Assembly (NCBI RefSeq): GCF_023509015.1
Contig: NZ_CP094975.1
Span: forward strand, 3,775,501-3,839,500
Length of the DNA stretch: 64,000 nt
Direction: 5' to 3'
Source: Pseudomonas abieticivorans
GTDB lineage: Bacteria; Pseudomonadota; Gammaproteobacteria; Pseudomonadales; Pseudomonadaceae
In this document: positions 34,261 to 43,500 of the stretch, piece after piece
Position numbering within the stretch: the first letter of the stretch is position 1
Layout of the letters: every line of letters begins with the position of its first letter
Notes under the pieces: model-generated
What the model was told of the DNA's origin: nothing
The model's database searches: none
Seen by the model: the letters and a program-made list of their open reading frames with translations, nothing else
Translations under genes and position numbers: made by a program

Positions 34261-35562
34261 TCAGTCGCGGCCTGGGTGTTCTGGAAACAGGCGCAGGGCA
34301 AACAGGCTCACCAGGCACGCCGCGATCAGGTAGAAGGCGGGGGTCAGCGGGTTACCGGTGACGCCGATCAGCCAGGTCACCAGCAGCGGCGAGAAACCGC
34401 CGAAAATCGTCACGCCAAAGCTGTAGATGATCGATAGCCCCGTTACTCGCTGCTCACGGGGGAAGGCCTCCATCATCATCGCAAGGCTGGGGCCCACGCC
34501 CACGGCCAGCGGCATCACCAGCAGGGTGATCGCCAGCATGCACAGCAAGGTGCTTTGCCCGCCCAGCAGCAGGAAGGCTGGGTAGACCATCACCAACGGC
34601 AGGCACACCGTCCAGTAAAGGATGGTTTTGCGGCTGGCCAGGCGGTCGGCGTAGCGCGCGGCGAACGGTGGGATGATCGCCAGCAGCGCGCTGGCCAGGC
34701 CCACCAGGGCGAAGGCGAAGGTGCCGGGGTAGTGCAGGGTGTTGACCAGGTAGGTAGGCATGTAGAACACCACCATGTACATGGACACGGTGGCCGCTGC
34801 CATCCACAAAATGCCCAGCACCAAGGTGCGGCCTTGGTTGCGCAGCAGGGCGGCCAGTGGCGTGGGGTTGTGCGGGGCGCTGTGGGTTTCGTCCAGGTGC
34901 TGGCGAATGTACCAGCCCACCGGCCCGATCAGCAGGCCGATCACGAACGGCACGCGCCAGCCCCAGCTGTGCAGGGCCTCCTGGGTCAGGTTGCTGGTCA
35001 GCAACAGGCCGGTCAAGGCACCCAGCAACGCCGCTGCACCTTGGCTGGCGCCTTGCCAACTGACCATGAAGCAGCGGTTGTCGGTGCGCCCCGATTCCAT
35101 CAGGAAAGCCGAGGCGGTACCCACTTCGCCACCCGCCGAAATCCCCTGCAGCAGGCGACCGAACACCAGCAGCGCGGTGGCGGTGATGCCGATGCTGGCG
35201 TAGGTGGGAGTAAAGGCGATCAAGCCGGTGCCCACGGTCATCAAGCCAATGGTCAGCGACAGCGCTGCCTTGCGCCCGCAGCGGTCGGCGACCCGGCCAA
35301 TGATCACCGCGCCCAGCGGGCGCATCAGAAAGCCCACGGCAAAGGTCGCCAGTGACATCAGCAGCGAAGCCAGGGCCGAGTCATTGGGGAAGAACAGTTG
35401 GCCAATGATCACCGCGAAGAAGCTGTACACGGTGAAATCGTAGATCTCCAGGCCGTTGCCCAACGAGGAGGCAATGACCACCCGGCGCATGGTGCGGGCT
35501 TGAGGCGTGGCGGTCGATGCGCCGATGGTGCTGACAGGGGTACTGGCTGGCGTGGTCTTCAT
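34261..35562 (-). CDS. MHS-family MFS transporter
   Basis: A 433-residue, 12-helix permease. It has the NGLEIYDFTVYSFFA first helix, IIGRVADRCGRKAAL as the loop 2-3 motif and RLLQGISAGGEVG, as in ShiA/ProP/KgtP relatives. It likely imports a small organic acid or acyl amino acid using protons, passed on to the amidohydrolase downstream. The ATG at 35562 has AGGA at a good distance; an ATG at 35571 is touched by that AGG and is less likely. It lies downstream of a LysR-type gene, beyond a 545-bp gap. Confidence 0.88.
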   Translation of the reverse strand: MKTTPASTPVSTIGASTATPQARTMRRVVIASSLGNGLEIYDFTVYSFFAVIIGQLFFPNDSALASLLMSLATFAVGFLMRPLGAVIIGRVADRCGRKAALSLTIGLMTVGTGLIAFTPTYASIGITATALLVFGRLLQGISAGGEVGTASAFLMESGRTDNRCFMVSWQGASQGAAALLGALTGLLLTSNLTQEALHSWGWRVPFVIGLLIGPVGWYIRQHLDETHSAPHNPTPLAALLRNQGRTLVLGILWMAAATVSMYMVVFYMPTYLVNTLHYPGTFAFALVGLASALLAIIPPFAARYADRLASRKTILYWTVCLPLVMVYPAFLLLGGQSTLLCMLAITLLVMPLAVGVGPSLAMMMEAFPREQRVTGLSIIYSFGVTIFGGFSPLLVTWLIGVTGNPLTPAFYLIAACLVSLFALRLFPEHPGRD

Positions 35563-36107
35563 GCTGGTCATCCTGAGCCCGATTGAACGGTGTGGGCGCA
35601 GTTTTGGGCATGTTGGAGCGTCATGCACTTGGCATTTCTGCAAGGCCCTCACCAATAGTGTGGGAAAGCTCCGGCCTGTGCGTACCCCTGTGTCGACATC
35701 TGGGCAATTTTGACTCGACGTGCACAAACCCGGTGCCCTGGCAGTGGGGCAATCGGTAACCAGTGGGCGCCGGAGATGGTTTTTTCTGATAACGGCAGGT
35801 GAGTTTTCTGATCGGCCGGCACTGAAACAGGCTGTGGCAGACGGGTTTCGGGCACTTTGCTCAAGGGCTTGAGTATTGGTGAAGTGGGCCGAGGGCCACA
35901 GTCATCAAAGATTCAAAGCGCAATGCGCACCGACAACCCCGCCAACACCGCCCCGACAGGGTAATCAGCAGGTTCACCACGAAACTCACGCTGGTTTGCT
36001 CGCTGCCCAGCACCAGGCTTTGGCTCAGTACGTGTTGAATATCAGCAACCCGTGGGGAGCCAGGTTCATTGGCGTTCCTTGTCAGTTAATCAACGTGGCG
36101 AGTCCAT
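35563..36107. other. intergenic region with a decayed gene
   Basis: A 545-bp stretch between the MFS transporter and the LysR gene. It contains the gene remnant described separately (35899-36070). I saw no clear promoter, terminator or other repeat in the rest. Confidence 0.5.
35899..36070 (-). pseudogene. remnant of a membrane protein gene, possibly LysE-like
   Basis: Reading the minus strand from an ATG at 36070 gives MNLAPHGLLIFNTY and a stop. Shifting frame continues VLSQSLVLGSEQTSV and FVVNLLITLSG, and a second shift gives AVLAGLSVRIAL and a stop. The hydrophobic pattern and the GLSVRIAL ending recall the end of LysE/RhtB exporters joined to a short N-terminus, suggesting internal deletion plus frameshifts. 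Similarity is by eye only. Confidence 0.3.
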
Positions 36108-37016
36108 TCAGGCGTTCTGTAACGCCCGCTGCAACATAATAAACAACTGCCCGGCCGTCTTGGTCAGGTAGCTGCGGTTCACACACACCAAGTTAATGAA
36201 GTAATCGGGCACCGGTTCCTGGATGTCCACCTGCTGCAAGTACTTGGACATGTCGCTCAGGCCCACCAAGTCGTGGCCCAGGGCGGGTTCGCTCATGATC
36301 ATGACGGCGTCGCTGTCGATCAGCAGTTTGATCGCCAGGTTCATCGCCGTGCATTCCAGGGTCTTGCGCGGGCGGGCCAGGGCGCTGGCTTCGAACAGCT
36401 GGTTGAATTGCGACTGGTTGTCGGCCAACGGGTCCACGCTGATCCATTGCGATTGCTGCAGCAGGCGCAGCGTGCGGACATTACGCAACGGGTGCTCCTT
36501 GCGCACCACTACCGCACCGTTGATCTGGCGCAGTGGCTGCCAGTCCAGGCCCACGGTGCTGGCCGGTAGTTGCGAGGTCACGGCAAAGTCCAGCAGGCCA
36601 TCGCGCAGGTGTTGCAGCAATTGCGCCGGGCGCAGTTCCAGCACCCGCAACGAGGCCTGCGGGTAGGCCTGCTGGAACTCCAGCAACACGTCTTTGAGGG
36701 GCTGCAGGATGGCGGTGACCGGGGTCACGCCGATGGTGATCTCGCTGACCACCAAGCCCTTCATGTCTTCGATCTCCTGGCGCGCGCGGCGCACGCTTTC
36801 CAGCGCCTGGCGAGCGTGGCCCAGCATGCGCTGGCCGTATTCGGTCAAGGTCATGCCCTTGTTCGAGCGTACCAGCAGGGTGATGCCCAACTCGTTTTCC
36901 ATTTCTTTGATTGCCCGGCTCAAGGCGGACTGGGTCAGGTGCAGCACGTTGGAGGCGTCCTGCAGGCTGCCGGTTTCATGGATGGCGACGAGTGCGCGTA
37001 GTTGATGCAGTTTCAT
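36108..37016 (-). CDS. LysR-family transcriptional regulator
   Basis: A 302-residue regulator. It has an N-terminal winged helix-turn-helix (ALVAIHETGSLQDASNVLHLTQSALSRAIKEME) and a two-lobed effector-binding domain. Its target is unknown; the MFS/amidohydrolase pair downstream and the gene remnant between are candidates. GGGA lies a few bases before the ATG at 37016; the frame begins five codons earlier. An AATAACAA motif overlaps the start region. Confidence 0.9.
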   Translation of the reverse strand: MKLHQLRALVAIHETGSLQDASNVLHLTQSALSRAIKEMENELGITLLVRSNKGMTLTEYGQRMLGHARQALESVRRARQEIEDMKGLVVSEITIGVTPVTAILQPLKDVLLEFQQAYPQASLRVLELRPAQLLQHLRDGLLDFAVTSQLPASTVGLDWQPLRQINGAVVVRKEHPLRNVRTLRLLQQSQWISVDPLADNQSQFNQLFEASALARPRKTLECTAMNLAIKLLIDSDAVMIMSEPALGHDLVGLSDMSKYLQQVDIQEPVPDYFINLVCVNRSYLTKTAGQLFIMLQRALQNA

Positions 37017-37023
37017 TGTTATT
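37016..37023 (-). promoter_or_regulatory. A-rich Hfq/Crc-type motif overlapping the LysR start
   Basis: The minus strand reads AATAACAA ending at the first base of the LysR start codon. It is a perfect AANAANAA match, placed where it could block translation initiation. Confidence 0.4.
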
Positions 37024-37126
37024 CCCGACAACGGCCACCGGCCAGAGAGGTTATGGACGGAGTTTGCCAGAAGTGCACCCGCGCGTGCGCCCAGGCGTTG
37101 TACCTGGGCGTGTACGCGTGTTGCGA

Positions 37127-38380
37127 TCAGTGAGCGTAAACGGGAAAGCGCCGGGTTAATTCAGCCACGCGGGTGGCCACTTCGGCTTCCACGTCGGCAT
37201 CGCCCAGGTGGTCGAGGATGTCGCAGATCCAGCCTGCCAGCGCTTGGCACTCAACCAGGCCCAAACCTCGGGTAGTGACTGCCGGTGTACCGATGCGCAA
37301 GCCCGACGTCACGAAGGGTGATTGAGGATCGTTCGGCACGGCGTTCTTGTTGACCGTGATGTGGGCCCGGCCCAGGGCCGCGTCAGCGTCCTTGCCGGTG
37401 ATGCCGCGGGCAATCAGGCTGACCAGGAACAAGTGGTTGTCGGTGCCGCCCGACACCACCTCGTAACCGCGCTCTATAAACACCGCGGCCATGGCCTGGG
37501 CGTTGTCGATCACTTGTTGTTGATACACCTTGAACTCGGGTGCCAGCGCTTCCTTGAAGCACACGGCCTTGGCGGCGATCACATGCATCAGCGGCCCACC
37601 TTGACCACCGGGGAACACCGCGGAGTCGAACTTTTTCTCCAGTGCCGGATTGGCCCGCGCCAGAATCAGCCCCCCGCGTGGCCCACGCAGGGTTTTGTGC
37701 GTGGTGGTGGTGACGACGTCGGCGTAGGGCAGCGGGTTAGGGTAGAGCCCCGCGGCCACCAGCCCCGCGACGTGAGCCATGTCGACGAACAGGTAAGCCC
37801 CGACCTTGTCGGCGATGGCGCGAAAGCGCGCGAAGTCCAGGGTTTTGGAATAGGCCGAGAAGCCGGCGATGATCATTTTCGGCTGATGCTCCACGGCCAG
37901 GCGCTCGATTTCGTCGTAGTCGATCAGGCCCTGGTCGTTCACGCCATATTGCACGGCGTTGTACAGCTTGCCCGAGAAGCTCACCTTGGCGCCGTGGGTC
38001 AGGTGCCCGCCGTGGGCCAGGCTCATGCCCAGCACGGTGTCGCCGGCTGCCAGCAGGGCGAGGAACACGGCGGCATTGGCCTGCGAGCCGGAGTGCGGCT
38101 GCACGTTGACGTAGTCGGCACCGAACAGCAACCTGGCCCGCTCGATGGCCAGGCGCTCGACCAGGTCGACGTGCTCGCAGCCGCCGTAATAGCGCTTGCC
38201 GGGGTAGCCTTCGGCGTATTTGTTGGTGAGCTGCGAGCTCTGGGCCTGCATGACTTGGGGGCTGGTGTAGTTTTCCGAGGCGATCAGTTCGATGTGCTGT
38301 TCCTGGCGCCGGGCTTCCTGATGCATGGCCTGGGCAAGGGCGGGGTCAAAATCGGACAGGGTGAGGCTTTTCTCGAACAT
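37127..38380 (-). CDS. glyA: serine hydroxymethyltransferase
   Basis: A 417-residue PLP enzyme converting serine and tetrahydrofolate to glycine and methylene-tetrahydrofolate. The PLP-lysine motif [14 protein letters not shown] is present, as are IELIASENY and the GSQANAAVF segment. Length and sequence are normal. AGGA lies about nine bases before the ATG. It stands alone, with an unusual AT-rich repeat region upstream. Confidence 0.95.
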   Translation of the reverse strand: MFEKSLTLSDFDPALAQAMHQEARRQEQHIELIASENYTSPQVMQAQSSQLTNKYAEGYPGKRYYGGCEHVDLVERLAIERARLLFGADYVNVQPHSGSQANAAVFLALLAAGDTVLGMSLAHGGHLTHGAKVSFSGKLYNAVQYGVNDQGLIDYDEIERLAVEHQPKMIIAGFSAYSKTLDFARFRAIADKVGAYLFVDMAHVAGLVAAGLYPNPLPYADVVTTTTHKTLRGPRGGLILARANPALEKKFDSAVFPGGQGGPLMHVIAAKAVCFKEALAPEFKVYQQQVIDNAQAMAAVFIERGYEVVSGGTDNHLFLVSLIARGITGKDADAALGRAHITVNKNAVPNDPQSPFVTSGLRIGTPAVTTRGLGLVECQALAGWICDILDHLGDADVEAEVATRVAELTRRFPVYAH

Positions 38381-38450
38381 GCTCGCATTCCTGATACGGG
38401 GGAGGATGATCAGGAACAGAGCAAAGTCGATGCCAGTGTGTAAAACCCAA

Positions 38451-38475
38451 TAAAAACAATAGGTTATTGTTTTTT
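38451..38475. promoter_or_regulatory. 10-bp inverted repeat upstream of glyA
   Basis: AAAAACAATA-GGT-TATTGTTTTT forms a perfect dyad about 75 bp before the glyA start. It could be a terminator of the upstream same-strand gene (A and T tracts on both sides) or an operator. Confidence 0.5.
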
Positions 38476-38487
38476 AGTGATTTTTAC

Positions 38488-38607
38488 TGTAACGATTTCA
38501 ATCCAATTGAAACGGTATTAAGCCGCTTTTCACTATCAATATGCCAATAAAGACAGACATCCGGCTTTGCTTGGATCAAAAGCATTCCAGTGTAATGATT
38601 TCAATCC
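38488..38607. repeat. 17-bp direct repeat, 103 bp apart
   Basis: TGTAACGATTTCAATCC at 38488-38504 recurs as TGTAATGATTTCAATCC at 38591-38607, with one mismatch. The second copy overlaps the last codons of the AbrB-type gene. The first copy also forms TTTCAAT-CCA-ATTGAAA with its flank. Confidence 0.7.
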
Positions 38608-39686
38608 GTTTTCGAGCGCTCGCTCACCCGGATAATCAGTCGGGCCAGATACGCACCGGTAAAGATCACCCCGAACAAACGTAACGTCTGCATGGCCAGC
38701 ACCAGGCCAACATCCGAATGGGTGTCCACGGCAATGATCGCCATCGAGTCCAAGCCGCCCGGGCTGGTGGCCAGGTACACCGAGAGGAAGTCCTTGCCCA
38801 GCATCCAGGCAATCAGCCAGGCCGAGAGCGCGCACAGCACGATCAGCATCAGTGAGCCACCGATCATGGCCGGCAGGCGCCGCCATACGTACTGCATGGT
38901 TTCGCGATCAAAGCGCAAGCCAATGTAGCAACCGATACCCCCGTAGGCGATGCTCAGCAGCCAAGGCGGCAAGGTGATCTGCAACACGCCGCTCAACTGC
39001 AACGCGCCCCCCAGCAGAATCGGTACTAGCAGGGCGCCGGCCGGGACCCGGGTGCCAGCCCATACGCCGAACACGATCACGGCCAGGCTAAAGCCCAGGT
39101 TCAGCCAGTGGTCGGCATGTATTGCCACCGGTGCGCTGTGGGCGTCGGTGCCGCTGCCTTCCACCCCCAGCAAGTGGCTGACCAGCGCGCCGATCATCAC
39201 CACGCATACCACGCGCACGTATTGCATGGTGGCCACCACGCGCCCGTCGGCGCCGTTGTCCTCGGCCATGGAGACCATGGCCGACGCTGCGCCCGGCGAG
39301 GTGCCCCAGGCCGCAGTGCCCGCGCTGATACCGCCATAGCGCACCATGCCCAGGCCGACCAGGGTACTGAGCAGCACCGTCAACACGGTGGCAAACAGCA
39401 TCACGTGCCAGCTTTGCACCACCGCCAGTAACACCGCGAAGGTGATCGAATGGGCCACCAGCAAGCCGACGCAGCCTTGGCCCAGCTTGAACAGTTGCCG
39501 GGGTATGCGCACCTGCGCGCCGCTTACGCCAAAGCCGATGGCCACCAGCATGGGGCCGACGAACTGCCCGGCGGGCAAGTTGAAGTGTTTGAGCAACTGG
39601 CCGAACGCGCCGGCGGACAGTATCAGCAACAGCCACTGCACCTGAACGGGCCAGTAGCGTAAAGCGAGGGATGTTTGATGCGACAA
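38601..39686 (-). CDS. AbrB-family membrane protein (putative transporter)
   Basis: A 361-residue protein with about 10 hydrophobic segments and the internal duplication of the bacterial AbrB/ammonia-monooxygenase-like membrane family (GTAAWGTSPGAASAM in the first half and YLATSPGGLDSMAI in the second). It is likely a permease or exporter; the substrate is unknown. I use the TTG at 39686, because GGAGAG lies six bases upstream. An ATG at 39752 would extend into the divergent control region. It is divergent from a LysR gene that probably controls it. Confidence 0.8.
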   Translation of the reverse strand: MSHQTSLALRYWPVQVQWLLLILSAGAFGQLLKHFNLPAGQFVGPMLVAIGFGVSGAQVRIPRQLFKLGQGCVGLLVAHSITFAVLLAVVQSWHVMLFATVLTVLLSTLVGLGMVRYGGISAGTAAWGTSPGAASAMVSMAEDNGADGRVVATMQYVRVVCVVMIGALVSHLLGVEGSGTDAHSAPVAIHADHWLNLGFSLAVIVFGVWAGTRVPAGALLVPILLGGALQLSGVLQITLPPWLLSIAYGGIGCYIGLRFDRETMQYVWRRLPAMIGGSLMLIVLCALSAWLIAWMLGKDFLSVYLATSPGGLDSMAIIAVDTHSDVGLVLAMQTLRLFGVIFTGAYLARLIIRVSERSKTD

Positions 39687-39778
39687 CGTGAACTCTCCAA
39701 GGCCCGGATCAGAGCCGGGCGCGGGGAAATTATCGACAGTGCAATCGATCAAGTCTATTTTCTAATACTGATCAACCG

Positions 39779-39793
39779 ATAACTGGCAGTTAT
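39779..39793. promoter_or_regulatory. LysR-type operator palindrome
   Basis: ATAACTG-G-CAGTTAT is a perfect 15-bp palindrome that contains a T-N11-A core. It ends five bases before the start codon of the LysR gene at 39799, suggesting autorepression and control of the divergent membrane protein gene. Confidence 0.6.
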
Positions 39794-39798
39794 GAATC

Positions 39799-40698
39799 AT
39801 GGACCTGCGCGACCTCACCTATTTTGAAACCATCGCCGAGCTTGGCCACCTGGGCCGCGCCGCCGAGAAGCTCAACCGCAGCCAGCCGGCGTTGACCAAG
39901 AGTATCCAGCGTCTGGAGGAGTCGCTGGGCACCAAACTGTTCCAGCGTGATGGCCGGCGGATCAAGCTGACCGACGTGGGTGAACTGCTATTGGCGCGTG
40001 GCAAGCAATTGCAACAAAGCATTGCCGAGACCGAGCGAGAGGTGAGGGACTTCGCCATTGGTGCGGTGGGCAACATCCGCCTGGGGTGCGCATCGAGCAT
40101 GGCCGAGTACCTGTTGCCGCGGTTGACCGCCGCATTGTTGGCGCGGGCACCGGACATCACCTTAAGCCTGGTGATCGGCCAGGACGACTTGTTGCGCGAA
40201 TCGCTGTTGTCGGGGCGGCTGGACATGATCATCTGTTCGATGATTTCCAGTGACCCGCAATTGCAAAGCCATTCGTTGCTCAAGGACGAGGCCGTGGTGG
40301 TGGCCAGCGCCAACCATCCGATCTTCGATGGGCCCTACAAGATGGCCGACCTTAACCGCTACCGCTGGGTGCTACCGGGGCCCAGCGTGTCATCGCGGCG
40401 TTGGGTGGAAAACGCCTTTGCGTCCCGGCAATTGCCACCGCCGTTCGTGCAGATCGAGACCAACACCATTTCGGTGCTGCCACGCTTGATCGCCCACACT
40501 AACCTGCTGAGTTTTCTGGCCAGGGAGTCGCTGGAATATGGGCAGGGCATGAGCCTGCTGCGCGAGGTGCCGCTGGCGCAAACCACCATGACCCGTACCA
40601 TTGGCGTGACGGTGCGGGCCGGGGCGTACCAGTCACCCGCGGCCCAGGTCATGCTGAGCATGCTCAAGGATCGCGGGCAAAGTTTCTTCAGCGGCTAG
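39799..40698 (+). CDS. LysR-family transcriptional regulator
   Basis: A 299-residue regulator. It has a DNA-binding helix-turn-helix (TIAELGHLGRAAEKLNRSQPALTKSIQRLEE) and a substrate-binding-like C-terminal domain. It is divergent from the AbrB-type membrane protein gene and probably regulates it. The stop is only three bases from the end of convergent nadE. Confidence 0.92.
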   Translation: MDLRDLTYFETIAELGHLGRAAEKLNRSQPALTKSIQRLEESLGTKLFQRDGRRIKLTDVGELLLARGKQLQQSIAETEREVRDFAIGAVGNIRLGCASSMAEYLLPRLTAALLARAPDITLSLVIGQDDLLRESLLSGRLDMIICSMISSDPQLQSHSLLKDEAVVVASANHPIFDGPYKMADLNRYRWVLPGPSVSSRRWVENAFASRQLPPPFVQIETNTISVLPRLIAHTNLLSFLARESLEYGQGMSLLREVPLAQTTMTRTIGVTVRAGAYQSPAAQVMLSMLKDRGQSFFSG

Positions 40699-40701
40699 GG
40701 C

Positions 40702-41529
40702 TCACGGGGTAAACGGCAGCACGCGCTTGTGCTGGGAGTTGTCGTAGGTGCGCACGATGATCGCGTAGGCCTCGTCGCTGACCGGCTGGCCATGCAGGAA
40801 GGCGTCGATCTGCGCGTAGCTCACGCCGTGGGACTCTTCGTCCGGCTTGCCTGGGCGCAGTTCTTCAAGGTCGGCGGTGGGTACTTTTTCCACCAGGCTT
40901 TGCGGCGCGCCCAAGTGACGGGCGATGGCGCGCACCTGGTTTTTCACCAGGCCACTCAGGGGCGCCAGGTCGCAAGCGCCGTCGCCGAACTTGGTGAAGA
41001 AACCCATCACCGCTTCGGCGGCGTGGTCGGTGCCGATCACCAGGCCGTTGTTGGCGTTGGCGATGGTGTACTGGGCCACCATGCGGATACGTGCCTTGGC
41101 GTTGCCAATGACAAAGTCACGGCGGGCGTCGGTCAGGCCGTGCAGGTGCACCACTTGCTCGGACAGGCCGAGCACGGCGCCGGCGATGTTCACGGTGTCT
41201 TCGACGTCGGCCTTGATGAACTGCATGGAGGCGGCGGCATCGTGTTCGTCGTGCTGCACGTTGTAGGGCAGGCGCACGGCGATGAAGCGGTAGTCGTTGT
41301 CAGCGGTTTCGGCGCGCAACTCCTCGACGCTCAACTGGGCCAGGCGCCCGGCGGTCAGCGAGTCGACGCCGCCGCTGATGCCCAGCACCAGCACTTTGAG
41401 GTGGGCGTTGCGCAGGCACTGCTTGATGAATGCCTTGCGCCGCTCGACCTCGGCCACGAGGGCCGCGGTGTCGGCGAAGGGTGGAACCACCTCCAGGGCC
41501 GCGGCGATTTCCTGTTGACGATTGCTCAT
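40702..41529 (-). CDS. nadE: NH3-dependent NAD synthetase
   Basis: A 275-residue enzyme that amidates nicotinic acid adenine dinucleotide to NAD. The ATP pyrophosphatase loop LGISGGVDS is present, with later motifs [19 protein letters not shown] and [14 protein letters not shown]. No glutaminase domain is present, so ammonia is the donor. GGAGG precedes the ATG at 41529. It is last in pncA-pncB-nadE. Confidence 0.96.
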   Translation of the reverse strand: MSNRQQEIAAALEVVPPFADTAALVAEVERRKAFIKQCLRNAHLKVLVLGISGGVDSLTAGRLAQLSVEELRAETADNDYRFIAVRLPYNVQHDEHDAAASMQFIKADVEDTVNIAGAVLGLSEQVVHLHGLTDARRDFVIGNAKARIRMVAQYTIANANNGLVIGTDHAAEAVMGFFTKFGDGACDLAPLSGLVKNQVRAIARHLGAPQSLVEKVPTADLEELRPGKPDEESHGVSYAQIDAFLHGQPVSDEAYAIIVRTYDNSQHKRVLPFTP

Positions 41530-41554
41530 GTCTAACCTCCTTGAGGGGTGCAAT

Positions 41555-42748
41555 TCAGACGCGAAAAACATGTTTGAGGTAAGTGACGAAATTCTCATCC
41601 AGGCACTGGGTCTTGCCCGGCGTATCGGAGATCTTCGCCACCGGCTGACCGTTGCAGGCAGTCATTTTGATCACGATGTTCATGGGCGTGACGCCCGGGA
41701 TGTCGCAGGTCAGGTTGGTGCCGATGCCAAAGCTTACATTGATCTGCCCGTGCAGCGCCCGATAGAGTTCCAGCGCCTTGGGCATATTCAGCCCGTCGCT
41801 GAAGATCAGGGTCTTGCTCATGGGGTCGATGCCCAGTTTTTCGTAGTGGGCAATGGCCTTGTTGGCCCATGCCAGCGGGTCGCCGGAATCGTGGCGCAGG
41901 CCGTCGAAGAGCTTGGCGAAATACAGGTCGAAGTCCTTGAGGAAGGCGTCCATGGTGATGCAGTCGGTCAGGGCGATGCCCAGCAGGCCCCGGTACTCGC
42001 GCACCCAGCAATCGAGGGCGGCGATCTGGCTGTCGATCAGCCGTGGGCCCAGTTGCTGGTGGGCCATCAACCATTCATGGGCCATGGTGCCAATCGGTTT
42101 GACGTCCAGTTCGCGGGCCAAATGCACGTTGCTGGTGCCCACGAATCGCCCGGGGAAGTCGCGCTTCAAGATACGCAGCACTTCTTCCTGGGTGCGGTAC
42201 GAGAAGCGCCGGCGCGTACCGAAGTCGGCCAACTGAAAACCTTCCAGCTCGCTGATGCTGGCCTCGGCTTTCAGCCAGTCGAGTTTTTTGTACAGCTGCT
42301 CGCTGACGTTCTCCATGACCACGTCGCGGTAGCGATAGCGGTTGCGTACCTCGCTGATGATGGCCAGCAGCGGGATTTCATAAAGGATCACGTGCAGCCA
42401 GGGCCCGCGCAAGCGGATGCATAACTGGCCGTCCTCGATGCTGGTATGCACGTAACGCAGATTGAAGCGGAACAGGCTCAAAAAGCGGATGAAGTCCGGC
42501 TTCATGAACGGGATGCGCTCCAGGAACTGCAACTGGTCGGCGGTGATGGAGATCTCGGCCAGGCGCTCGATCTGGTGGCGGATCTCGGCCAGGTACGGGG
42601 TCAGGTCCTCGTTGTTACGACAGCGAAACTCCCATTCCACCTCGGCGTTGGGGTAGTTGTGCAGTACCGCCTGCATCATGGTCAGCTTGTAAAAGTCGGT
42701 ATCAAGCAGGTTCTGCACGATCCGGTCGGCAAATACGCTCTCGGCCAT
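41555..42748 (-). CDS. pncB: nicotinate phosphoribosyltransferase
   Basis: A 397-residue enzyme that converts nicotinate and PRPP to nicotinate mononucleotide in the Preiss-Handler salvage path. Recognisable segments are [38 protein letters not shown] and [10 protein letters not shown], the last around the phosphoribosyl site. It starts 2 bp after pncA and is followed by nadE, so one transcript covers nicotinamide to NAD apart from the adenylyltransferase. Confidence 0.96.
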   Translation of the reverse strand: MAESVFADRIVQNLLDTDFYKLTMMQAVLHNYPNAEVEWEFRCRNNEDLTPYLAEIRHQIERLAEISITADQLQFLERIPFMKPDFIRFLSLFRFNLRYVHTSIEDGQLCIRLRGPWLHVILYEIPLLAIISEVRNRYRYRDVVMENVSEQLYKKLDWLKAEASISELEGFQLADFGTRRRFSYRTQEEVLRILKRDFPGRFVGTSNVHLARELDVKPIGTMAHEWLMAHQQLGPRLIDSQIAALDCWVREYRGLLGIALTDCITMDAFLKDFDLYFAKLFDGLRHDSGDPLAWANKAIAHYEKLGIDPMSKTLIFSDGLNMPKALELYRALHGQINVSFGIGTNLTCDIPGVTPMNIVIKMTACNGQPVAKISDTPGKTQCLDENFVTYLKHVFRV

Positions 42749-42750
42749 GG

Positions 42751-43392
42751 TCAGGCCTCCTTCTGGGGCACGGCGGCGGCCAGTTGCGCGGCGCTGTCAT
42801 AAAGTTCGACGCCTTCACTGCGCATCTGCTCGCAGGCTTGTGCTGCTGTGTGGTCAGCGATGGCGCGGCAGGCGGGCAAGTACACGCCCACCCTGAAGCC
42901 TGCGCGGCGCAGTTGCAGGGCGGTGGTCTTCACGCAGTAGTCCAGCGCCAAGCCACCGACCAGCACGGTGTCGACCTGCTGCTGGCGCAGGTACTCGATG
43001 ACCCCGGTGCTGCGGGTGTCGGCCAAGTCGTGGTAGCAGGCGCCGTAAGGGTGTAAGTCCGGCTCCACGCCTTTCCACACGAAGTAGTCGTAGGCCAACG
43101 GCGCGGGCAGGGTGTCGAGCAATTCGAAGCCCGGCGTGCCCGGTACGCAGTGGCTGACCCAGGTCAGGTCGGCGTTGGCCAGTTCGAGCGGCTGCAACAT
43201 CTCGGCTTGGGTTTGCACCACCCAGGCGGCCTGCGGGCTGTGGGCGTCCTTGCTGCCCAGGCGCAGCTCGGCGAAGCTTGCCAAGTGGTTGAGTGCGCCA
43301 GCGATCAGGTGGCCTTCGGGCACCGGCAACTCGTCCGGGCACAGGGGCGTGAAGCCTTTTTGCGCGTCGATGTCGAAGCTGGCGATTTTCAT
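42751..43392 (-). CDS. pncA: nicotinamidase
   Basis: A 213-residue isochorismatase-fold hydrolase that deamidates nicotinamide to nicotinate. The catalytic Asp lies in [10 protein letters not shown], and the nucleophile Cys is in [20 protein letters not shown] lies before the ATG. It is first in pncA-pncB-nadE and divergent from nrtR, with the presumed operator between them. Confidence 0.94.
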   Translation of the reverse strand: MKIASFDIDAQKGFTPLCPDELPVPEGHLIAGALNHLASFAELRLGSKDAHSPQAAWVVQTQAEMLQPLELANADLTWVSHCVPGTPGFELLDTLPAPLAYDYFVWKGVEPDLHPYGACYHDLADTRSTGVIEYLRQQQVDTVLVGGLALDYCVKTTALQLRRAGFRVGVYLPACRAIADHTAAQACEQMRSEGVELYDSAAQLAAAVPQKEA

Positions 43393-43417
43393 GGGCGGTA
43401 TCTCCTGCGTTGTGCGT

Positions 43418-43450
43418 GACTACATATTCCACCTGATGTAATATGTGGTC
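43418..43450. promoter_or_regulatory. 33-bp dyad, candidate NrtR operator
   Basis: Arms GACTACATATT and AATATGTGGTC match at 10 of 11 positions around a centre at 43434. It lies midway between divergent pncA and nrtR. NrtR proteins repress NAD salvage genes by binding palindromes in such positions and release when ADP-ribose binds. Confidence 0.65.
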
Positions 43451-43500
43451 AAGCACATTTTGGCAAACACCGCCGTCGGTGGGCGCGGCAGGGGGGATCA

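Noticed and set aside
35620..35660. TTGGCATTTCTGCAA as a sigma-54 promoter near the MFS transporter
   Set aside because: The spacing between GG and GC is too short, and the orientation points away from the transporter gene.
35876..36139. 87-codon open frame on the plus strand
   Set aside because: It is low in recognisable features and antisense to the decayed transporter fragment; it runs into the LysR gene end.
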